Shown in pieces: positions 33,141 to 38,784 of a stretch of 38,784 bases of DNA. The stretch comes from Candidatus Zixiibacteriota bacterium (GTDB lineage: Bacteria; Zixibacteria; MSB-5A5; GN15; FEB-12): positions 1 through 38,784 of the forward strand of contig JAGGTI010000006.1 of the NCBI GenBank assembly GCA_021163775.1, read 5' to 3'. The notes under the pieces are model-generated. The model made no database searches. It saw only the letters and a list, made by a program, of their open reading frames with translations, and had not been told where the DNA came from. Positions within the stretch are counted from its first letter, which is position 1, and the number at the start of each line of letters is the position of its first letter. A program made the position numbers and the translations under genes.

Positions 33141-34370
33141 ATGAAGACGTCCGCGAGAATTCCGAATCTTTATCATTTACTTTCCATTTTCCTGCTTGTG
33201 CTGATACTTCCTTTGGCCAGCCTTGCTCAAGGCGATCCTGACTGTTGCGTGGGGAGGGTCGGTGATGCCAATGGCATTGGAGGCGACGAGCCAACGATTA
33301 CTGATATTACCGCGATAATTGACGCCAAGTTCATATCCCCCGAGCACTGTGAGGATTGGCTCCTCTGTGTGCAGGAGGCCGATATTAACCAGTCTGGCGG
33401 CCTAACTCCAACCTGTGACGACATCACTATTGGTGACATAGCAATTCTTATCGATTATCTATTCATCACCGGATCGTCGCTGGGGCTTCCGGATTGTCTG
33501 GAGCCGCCATCTGAGCCCACCGGCTACCTGATTAGTAACACCGGTTGCAAATCATTTGAAGGGGATAGCCACGACCAACACGGTAACACCCAGAGTTGCA
33601 TTCAATATGATTACGACGGAACTGGGACGCTGTCGCTGACTCACGTGAACGCGGCGTTCAATTGTTGTCCCGACTATCTAACTGCGGTGTTCTCATTTGT
33701 TGGCAATACCATCACTATCACCGAGGGCGAGAATCTCAACTCGGGTGGTTGTGATTGCATCTGCCTGTTTGACCTGCAGTTTCAGATTGATAACCTCCCG
33801 CCCGGCGAATACCACATAATCTTTGAAGAGCTGTATGTTCAAGGTGAAGATTTACCGTTGGATTTCGTGGTTGATCTATCACAAGCAGTGTCGGATGAGT
33901 ATTGTGTGGACCGCACCCATTACCCATGGGGTACCGAAGGCACTTCCGGTTATCTGATCGGGCACACAGGCTGTAAATCATTCGGTAACGCGGCTCTGTC
34001 CGATCCAATCCCGAGCGATCAGGATTGTCTCGAATATAGCTATGACGAAGATGGCACTCTGACCGTCGTTCATGTGAATGCCGGGTTCAACTGTTGTCCG
34101 ACTTCTCTGTTGGTGGATTTCTCTTTTGATGGTAACACCATCACTATTACCGAGAGCGAGAACCTGGAAGGCTACGGGTGTTACTGTCTCTGCCTGTTTG
34201 ACTTGTCGTATGTGATTACCAACCTTCCACAGGGTGAGTACAATATTGTAGTTGAGGAGCCATACCTGCCGACAGGTGACCAGCCACTGGAATTCACGGT
34301 GGACTTGACATTACCAGCCGAAGGTACGCACTGCGAAGCCCGTAGTAACTACCCGTGGGGGGAGATGTAG
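33141..34370 (+). CDS. Secreted dockerin-like protein with duplicated Cys-rich domain
   Basis: This 409-aa protein has a signal peptide (about residues 1-30). A dockerin-type-I-like pair of calcium loops and helices follows (about 38-115; GDANGIGGDEPTITDITAIID and ADINQSGG...DITIGDIAILIDYLF). Then come two tandem copies of a domain of about 137 residues (residues 128-264 and 270-407). Each copy has about eight conserved cysteines (TGCKSF, FNCCP, CLCLFDL) and ends YPWG. The domain family is unknown to me. The start at 33,141 has GGAGG 7-8 nt upstream and a promoter ahead of it. Dockerins bind cohesins in cellulosome-like assemblies, but no cohesin gene is in the window, and free-standing N-terminal dockerin-like repeats are common in these phyla. 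Confidence 0.8.
   Translation: MKTSARIPNLYHLLSIFLLVLILPLASLAQGDPDCCVGRVGDANGIGGDEPTITDITAIIDAKFISPEHCEDWLLCVQEADINQSGGLTPTCDDITIGDIAILIDYLFITGSSLGLPDCLEPPSEPTGYLISNTGCKSFEGDSHDQHGNTQSCIQYDYDGTGTLSLTHVNAAFNCCPDYLTAVFSFVGNTITITEGENLNSGGCDCICLFDLQFQIDNLPPGEYHIIFEELYVQGEDLPLDFVVDLSQAVSDEYCVDRTHYPWGTEGTSGYLIGHTGCKSFGNAALSDPIPSDQDCLEYSYDEDGTLTVVHVNAGFNCCPTSLLVDFSFDGNTITITESENLEGYGCYCLCLFDLSYVITNLPQGEYNIVVEEPYLPTGDQPLEFTVDLTLPAEGTHCEARSNYPWGEM
33522..33932 (+). repeat. Intragenic tandem repeat, copy 1 of the Cys-rich domain
   Basis: This copy encodes residues 128-264 of the dockerin-like protein, from GYLISNTGCKSF to YPWG. It aligns end to end with copy 2 and keeps the Cys spacing. Confidence 0.85.
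33948..34361 (+). repeat. Intragenic tandem repeat, copy 2 of the Cys-rich domain
   Basis: This copy encodes residues 270-407, from GYLIGHTGCKSF to YPWG. DNA blocks such as 'ggtaacaccatcactat(t/c)accgag' are nearly identical to copy 1, which indicates a fairly recent internal duplication. Confidence 0.85.
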
Positions 34371-34374
34371 ACTG

Positions 34375-34800
34375 TTACGTGGTGTCGGGCGACTCTGCCC
34401 GACATCTGGTAGTTGGCCGAGACCGTCAGGCAGGGTCGCCTGACGGCACATGATAGAGCGTGACCTACCTTCCAGTGCCCGGCAGGTGTCCACATCTGCC
34501 GGTTTGTCATTCCCGTCCTCCTCTGTCATTTCCGAGCAGTCGGGAATCTATGACCACAAATCTTTGCAAAATATGTATTGGTTCACACTGGAGCAAAGCT
34601 CCAAACTGATTCTTGACTGCTTTTCTGGGACGTGAGTGGACATGGGCATCCGCCTTCGCGGATGTGACAGAAAAGGGCGGATGTGACAGAAAAGGGCGGA
34701 TGTGACAGATAGAGGCAGATCAAGTTCCGTGCTTGGCAGATGTTCACATCTGCCGGTTGTCGTTATACGTGGTGTCGGGCGACACTTTTTCGTGGTACCG
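34375..34800 (+). repeat. Dispersed intergenic repeat island, largest copy
   Basis: The island has hairpins TGTCGGGC...GCCCGACA (34,383-34,404) and CCGTCAGGC...GCCTGACGG (34,423-34,446), module B (34,480-34,502), a diverged module C (about 34,540-34,660), a 19-bp tandem repeat (34,662-34,709), a second module B (34,735-34,754) and a partial copy of the GTGGTGTCGGGCGAC hairpin (34,770-34,784). It fills the gap between the dockerin-like gene and mgsA. The open frame running through it toward mgsA is not coding. Confidence 0.75.
34662..34709 (+). repeat. 19-bp tandem repeat, 2.5 copies
   Basis: The unit ATGTGACAGAAAAGGGCGG occurs twice in full (34,662-34,680 and 34,681-34,699) and once in part. 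The homologous place in the island at about 10,821-10,850 has a single diverged unit, so copy number varies between islands. Confidence 0.8.
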
Positions 34801-34859
34801 TGTCGGCTTGTGGGCCAGTAAGTGATTGTCCTGCCAACCCGGCGGGCCTATATTCCCCT

Positions 34860-36230
34860 ATGGATATTTTTGGCGAGGACAGCCAACAGGAGCAACAGAA
34901 GAGTCAAAATACTCGTCCATCGGTGGCTCCGCTTGCGGAACGGATGAGGCCTCGGGTGCTTGATGACTTTGTCGGACAGGATAAGATCGCCGGCGAAGGC
35001 ACTCCGTTGCGCAAGGCTATTGAAAACGATGCCGTCCCGTCGATCATCTTTTGGGGTCCCCCCGGTACCGGTAAGACTACCCTGGCACGATTGATCGCTG
35101 GCCACACCAATGGTTTGTTCGTGCCGTACTCGGCGGTTACTTCCGGGATCAAAGAGATCAAGGCACTTATCAGCAAAGCGGGTGACTACTATAAATTATC
35201 CGGGCGGCGGACGTATGTGTTTGTCGATGAAATCCACCGTTTCAACAAAGCCCAGCAGGATGCTTTCCTGCCGTATGTCGAGAAAGGCGATATCGTCCTG
35301 ATCGGCGCCACCACAGAGAACCCATCGTTTGAAGTCAACGCGGCGCTTCTATCACGGATGAAAGTCTACGTGCTCGAACGTCTGTCACCCGAGCATATCA
35401 GCTCACTCCTAAAACGGTCACTCGCAGACGAAGAATTCGGTTTGGGCTCGTCGAAGTTGAAAGTCGAAGACGACGCGCTCGAGTTTATAGCCATCGCGGC
35501 TGATGGCGACGCCCGACGCGGATTGTCGCTGATCGACGCAATAGCGTCGTTTGTCGGTGACGAAAAACAAGTTACCGTTGATGTGGTCAAGGCGGTTCAC
35601 CAGAAAGGAACGCTTGTCTACGACAAGTCGGGGGAAGAGCATTACAACCTGATTTCCGCTTTGCACAAGACAATCCGTTCCGGTGATCCTGACGCCGCCT
35701 TGTACTGGCTGGCGCGGATGCTCGATTCTGGTGAAGATGCGCTGTATGTCGTGCGGCGGTTGATTCGATTTGCTACCGAAGATATCGGTCTGGCCGACCC
35801 GTATGCTTTGACCTTGGCGCTCAATGCTCGCGACAGCTATCATTTTCTCGGATCGCCCGAAGGCGAGTTGGCAATTGCGCAACTGGTCGTCTATATGGCT
35901 TGTGCGCCGAAATCCAATTCTATCTACACCGCGTTCGGCAAAGCCAAAGCCGATGCCGCCGAATATGGATCACTGCCAGTACCGCTTTGGATTCGCAACG
36001 CACCTACGCAGTTGATGAAAGACCTCAACTATGGCAAGGGCTACCAATATGCCCACGACCACGAAGACGCTCTTGTTGACCAGGAGCATTTCCCCGAGGA
36101 ATTGGCTGGTCGGGTTTACTATCACCCCAAAGAAGTTGGACGCGAAACCAGGTTGGCGGAGTATGTCGCCAAATATCGTAGTTTTCGCAAAAAGACCAAA
36201 AAGACCAAAAAGACCGACAATAATAAATGA
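34860..36230 (+). CDS. rarA: Replication-associated recombination ATPase MgsA/RarA
   Basis: This 456-aa AAA+ ATPase acts at stalled replication forks. It is related to the clamp loader and RuvB. It has the N-terminal [17 protein letters not shown] motif, Walker [10 protein letters not shown] (about residues 65-73), Walker [10 protein letters not shown], sensor GATTENPSF, arginine-finger region [13 protein letters not shown], and a C-terminal tetramerisation domain ([17 protein letters not shown], then [13 protein letters not shown]). The frame is open back to 34,740. I chose ATG 34,860 because the upstream part is repeat and the protein family starts near here. There is no strong ribosome site. 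Confidence 0.95.
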   Translation: MDIFGEDSQQEQQKSQNTRPSVAPLAERMRPRVLDDFVGQDKIAGEGTPLRKAIENDAVPSIIFWGPPGTGKTTLARLIAGHTNGLFVPYSAVTSGIKEIKALISKAGDYYKLSGRRTYVFVDEIHRFNKAQQDAFLPYVEKGDIVLIGATTENPSFEVNAALLSRMKVYVLERLSPEHISSLLKRSLADEEFGLGSSKLKVEDDALEFIAIAADGDARRGLSLIDAIASFVGDEKQVTVDVVKAVHQKGTLVYDKSGEEHYNLISALHKTIRSGDPDAALYWLARMLDSGEDALYVVRRLIRFATEDIGLADPYALTLALNARDSYHFLGSPEGELAIAQLVVYMACAPKSNSIYTAFGKAKADAAEYGSLPVPLWIRNAPTQLMKDLNYGKGYQYAHDHEDALVDQEHFPEELAGRVYYHPKEVGRETRLAEYVAKYRSFRKKTKKTKKTDNNK

Positions 36231-36264
36231 ACCGAATATTATTTGATCCGTTTAACAGGTACTT

Positions 36265-37524
36265 ATGTTGAAATTGTTGATCATAGTCGTTTTACTCATA
36301 CTGCCAGCCAACCTGTTTGCGGCTGGTCTGCTGATTCCGATGGACGACACCCAAACGAATCATCTCAAAGCGTATGGAGTCGTTTTTCGTGCCCTGAATC
36401 TTGGTGACAAGGCGCAGTGGTTGCTCAACTATCGGGGTGGCTCGTTTTTGCTCGACCAGTCACGCGATATGCTTGATCTCTGCCTGATTCGAGGAGTGAC
36501 AGTGGAGAATGTGACTTCGGGGCAGATCTCCGATATCTTTCGCCAAATCGAAGTTGAGAATATGGAACGGGTTGAACTGGAGAAAGCCCCCAGTATCGCT
36601 GTGTATTCGCCACCGTCATCACAGCCGTGGGACGATGCCGTGACTTTGGCGTTGACCTATGCCGAGATTGATTACGAGATTGTCTGGGACGAAGAAGTCC
36701 TTGCTGGTGGGCTGGAAGAATTCGACTGGTTGCATTGTCACCATGAAGATTTCACCGGGCAGTACGGTAAATTCTATTCATCCTTCCGCAACGAACTTTG
36801 GTACCAGGCTGATGTGCGCACCAATGAAGAAATGGCTTCACGCTTGGGTTACAATAAAGTGTCGCATCTCAAACGGGATGTAGCCAAGACTATTTACGAG
36901 TATGTGCGTCGAGGCGGGTTCCTGTTTTCGATGTGTTCCGCTCCGGAGACAATCGACGTGGCGCTTGCCGCCGATGGTGTCGATATCGTCCCGAGTCAGT
37001 TCGATGGAGACCCGGTCGATCCCGACTGTCAGTCACGACTGGACTACAGCAAAACATTCGCATTTGAGAATTTTGAGGTTATGCTTGACCCGTTTGTCTA
37101 TAAGCGTTCGAACATTGACACTTATCCCGATCGCATCATGCGATTCCCGGTACCGGAATTGGATTATTTTCTGTTGTTCGAGTTTTCCGCTAAACTTGAC
37201 CCGGTTCCAACCATGTTGGTGCAGAATCATGTTAACGCGGTCGATGGTTTCATGGGCCAGGTGACCGGATTTCGCAAATCACTTCTCAAAAAGCATGTTA
37301 CGATTTTGGGTATGCCGGAGAATTATGATGAAGTCCGGTACATTCACGGCAACTTAGGCCGCGGGACTTTCACGTTTATGGCCGGTCACGATCCCGAAGA
37401 CTACCGTCACATGGTGCACGATCCACCGACCGAACTCGACCTGCACAAAAACTCCCCCGGCTATCGTCTGATCCTGAACAACATCCTGTTTCCGGCCGCC
37501 AAGAAAAAAGAACGCAAGACGTAG
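36265..37524 (+). CDS. Secreted protein of the family often labelled 'asparagine synthetase B'
   Basis: This 419-aa protein has a signal peptide (about residues 1-19), then AGLLIPMDDTQTNHLKAYGV and WLLNYRGGSF near the N-terminus. A middle part (about 110-330) looks like a glutamine-amidotransferase/ThuA-type alpha/beta fold (WLHCHHEDFTGQ, YVRRGGFLFSMCSAPE) and the C-terminal segment reads GRGTFTFMAGHDPEDYRH. As I recall, similar Bacteroidetes proteins carry the 'asparagine synthetase B' label without its synthetase domain, and I see no AsnB ATP-pyrophosphatase motif. Activity is unknown. MCSAPE places a Cys where a nucleophile elbow would sit, but a catalytic triad is not evident. It follows mgsA by 34 bp, co-directional. 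Confidence 0.7.
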   Translation: MLKLLIIVVLLILPANLFAAGLLIPMDDTQTNHLKAYGVVFRALNLGDKAQWLLNYRGGSFLLDQSRDMLDLCLIRGVTVENVTSGQISDIFRQIEVENMERVELEKAPSIAVYSPPSSQPWDDAVTLALTYAEIDYEIVWDEEVLAGGLEEFDWLHCHHEDFTGQYGKFYSSFRNELWYQADVRTNEEMASRLGYNKVSHLKRDVAKTIYEYVRRGGFLFSMCSAPETIDVALAADGVDIVPSQFDGDPVDPDCQSRLDYSKTFAFENFEVMLDPFVYKRSNIDTYPDRIMRFPVPELDYFLLFEFSAKLDPVPTMLVQNHVNAVDGFMGQVTGFRKSLLKKHVTILGMPENYDEVRYIHGNLGRGTFTFMAGHDPEDYRHMVHDPPTELDLHKNSPGYRLILNNILFPAAKKKERKT

Positions 37525-37590
37525 GCGAGTTTCGGTGCCGACTATTATCACACACGGCTTGCTGAATCTCTCAGATACGCCGTTAAAATT

Positions 37591-37619
37591 TTGACATCAC
37601 CGGTATTGCTCCGTAGTTT
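37591..37619 (+). promoter_or_regulatory. Promoter with possible leaderless start for ruvX
   Basis: A consensus TTGACA (37,591-37,596), 17 nt of spacer and TAGTTT (37,614-37,619) place the expected transcription start at about the A of the ruvX ATG (37,626). No Shine-Dalgarno precedes that ATG. The -10 match is weak (3 of 6), so this is tentative. Confidence 0.45.
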
Positions 37620-37625
37620 GTACTT

Positions 37626-38072
37626 ATGTCAACGACCGACAAAAGAAACAACAAAACCTATCTCGCTATCGACTATGGCAAGCGACGGGTCGGGTTGGCT
37701 AAGTCTGACCCGAGCGGGTTGATAGCCTCGGCCCTCGAAACGATCGAAGTCAAGTCCAACCGTGAGGCTCTTGACCGGCTATCCGGATTCATTGCCGAAT
37801 ACCAACCGGCGGCGTTGATAATTGGTTACCCACTCAACGAAGATGGTTCGACCAATGATGCCTGCGAGAATATCGATCGGTTTATTGAGAAACTGAAGAA
37901 TATCTATGACGGACCAATCCACAAGGTCGATGAGTACGGCACTTCCGAAGAAGCGGCTAGTATAATACATGTTCATGGCCAGCAGGTGGGGAGGAAGAAG
38001 AAAAAAAAGAAACGGGTTGATCGCTTAGCCGCGGTCATCATTTTACAACGATTTCTCGATGAACAAAACTGA
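37626..38072 (+). CDS. ruvX: Putative Holliday junction resolvase / pre-16S rRNA nuclease RuvX (YqgF)
   Basis: This 148-aa RNase H-fold nuclease of the YqgF family has LAIDYGKRRVGLA (first catalytic Asp near residue 16), IIGYPLNEDGS, the acidic DEYGTSEEA and VDRLAAVIILQRFLDE with the last Asp. The family processes the 5' end of 16S rRNA in E. coli, and a resolvase role is also proposed. A Lys-rich loop (RKKKKKKR, near 123-130) precedes the last motif. Coding continues into a small membrane protein gene overlapping by 14 nt and then mltG, a common pairing. Confidence 0.93.
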   Translation: MSTTDKRNNKTYLAIDYGKRRVGLAKSDPSGLIASALETIEVKSNREALDRLSGFIAEYQPAALIIGYPLNEDGSTNDACENIDRFIEKLKNIYDGPIHKVDEYGTSEEAASIIHVHGQQVGRKKKKKKRVDRLAAVIILQRFLDEQN

Positions 38073-38214
38073 TTCCAGACCGACTTACAGTATATGGGAA
38101 TTTCCGGTGTACATCCTGGTTACCGTACTGCTTTTGCTGATTGGTGCGGTTCTCTGGTTGTTCGGTTTGATTCTTCGAATAGTGGTCTTATTTCGGAGGC
38201 GAACGGTTGATTAA
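38059..38214 (+). CDS. 51-aa single-span membrane protein
   Basis: I do not recognise this ORF. It starts at an ATG inside the ruvX 3' end (14-nt overlap) and ends with TAA, 8 nt into mltG. The product has a polar N-terminus (MNKTDSRPTYSIWEF), one strong hydrophobic span (about residues 17-45) and a basic tail (RRRTVD). The nested overlaps on both sides and the well-formed membrane segment support translation, though the ribosome site is poor. Its place beside mltG suggests an envelope role, by inference only. Confidence 0.55.
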   Translation: MNKTDSRPTYSIWEFPVYILVTVLLLLIGAVLWLFGLILRIVVLFRRRTVD

Positions 38215-38784
38215 AGGTATTCTCATAGCAGTTGTGTCGCTGGTCGTGATTCTGACCGGTTATTTTCTCATATCATATGTGTCAGCAGTTGATTTGGGTA
38301 GCAAGACGGTTTCGATCATCATCAAGGCGGGCGATGGTTTCTCCGGCATTGCCGATGAACTGCTCGAAAAAGGTGTCGTGCGGTCGAGCTTGATGTTGCG
38401 CTACCCGGCCCGATGGCGGGGTATCGATACCAGGCTGATTCCCGGTCGGTATGATTTCACTGGTGAGAATTCCTGTCGCTCGGTGCTGACCAAGCTGGAG
38501 CGGGGCGATTTCGCTGTGATTAGAGTGACGATTTACGAGGGTGCTCCGATCTGGAAAGTGGCTTCGATTTTGTCCCGGTTGATGGAATGTGATTCGGTCG
38601 AGACTATCAGGTTCAATACTGATTCTGTTTTTCTCGCATCGCTCAAACTGCCTTGTCTGGAGGGTTACTTATTTCCGGAGACTTATTTTTTCCCCTGGGG
38701 TACTTCGGTAAAAACGATATTGCGTGATATGGTCACTATGTTCCATTCGCAGAGCGACACGCTCTGGGAACAACTATCTGAAGA
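38207..38784 (+). CDS. mltG: Endolytic murein transglycosylase MltG (partial, runs off the window)
   Basis: The 192 visible codons hold an N-terminal membrane anchor (about residues 3-25), a LysM-like region (about 35-110; IIIKAGDGFSGIADELLEKGV, then the RLIPGRYDF stretch) and the YceG hallmark LEGYLFPETYFF at about 153-164. MltG cleaves nascent glycan strands and sets their length in the inner membrane. I chose the TTG start because GGAGG lies about 8 nt upstream (38,195-38,199). The catalytic Glu is expected near this hallmark or just beyond. The 3' part lies outside the window. Confidence 0.9.
   Translation, partial: MIKGILIAVVSLVVILTGYFLISYVSAVDLGSKTVSIIIKAGDGFSGIADELLEKGVVRSSLMLRYPARWRGIDTRLIPGRYDFTGENSCRSVLTKLERGDFAVIRVTIYEGAPIWKVASILSRLMECDSVETIRFNTDSVFLASLKLPCLEGYLFPETYFFPWGTSVKTILRDMVTMFHSQSDTLWEQLSE

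Noticed and set aside
34662-34709. CRISPR-like array
   Set aside because: Repeats are directly adjacent with no spacers, and no cas genes are present.
34740-34859. N-terminal extension of the MgsA/RarA frame
   Set aside because: It is repeat-derived and absent from the family's usual N-terminus. ATG 34,860 gives the standard protein.
36265-37524. True asparagine synthetase
   Set aside because: No N-terminal catalytic Cys after Met, no ATP-pyrophosphatase motif and a signal peptide is present. The label common in databases looks inherited.

Overview
The window is a gene-dense bacterial chromosome segment with moderate GC and mostly strong GGAGG-type ribosome sites. Several features point to the FCB superphylum, and candidate phylum Zixibacteria is my best guess. 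These are a CarboxypepD_reg/TonB-dependent receptor followed by a secreted protein with a FlgD/type IX-like C-terminal domain and a PorV/PorQ-like barrel, DUF4159-DUF4175-TPR genes, a DUF2723 (TMEM260-like) glycosyltransferase, a dockerin-like secreted protein, and the secreted 'asparagine synthetase B'-labelled family. The lineage is inferred: there is no rRNA or ribosomal protein gene here, and I see no tRNA, CRISPR array, IS transposase or prophage.

Layout. 1-1245: repeat and terminator sequence plus one unknown secreted protein. 1301-7419: a co-directional DUF4159, DUF4175, TPR envelope cluster. 7416-7664: a small membrane protein on the minus strand, convergent with the cluster. 7814-10555: DUF2723 membrane glycosyltransferase. 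10566-10930: repeat island. 10983-13521: minus-strand HTH-DUF2087 regulator and a secreted protein built from Gly/Asp/Tyr repeats. 13676-15088: glutamine synthetase behind a near-consensus sigma70 promoter. 15199-16710: minus-strand TlpA-like lipoprotein. 16711-17353: repeat island and a probable structured RNA of about 178 nt (6S-like) with its own terminator. 17354-18297: acpS-pyrE. 18325-23408: a minus-strand five-gene signalling operon (substrate-binding protein, membrane histidine kinase, two single-domain receivers, receiver-GAF-kinase hybrid). 23742-30182: outer-membrane/secretion operon. 30296-32968: secreted zinc metallopeptidase and rmuC. 33141-34370: dockerin-like protein with a duplicated Cys-rich domain. 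34375-34800: the largest repeat island. 34860-38784: mgsA/rarA, an unknown secreted protein, ruvX, a 51-aa membrane protein and a truncated mltG.

Two themes stand out. Envelope biology dominates: secretion signals, an outer-membrane barrel, thiol-redox and peptidoglycan-processing proteins. The intergenic regions also share a family of modular palindromic repeats found in at least five places, in both orientations and rearranged relative to each other. The signalling operon has three receiver domains and no DNA-binding output, so its target must be encoded elsewhere or reached by protein contact.
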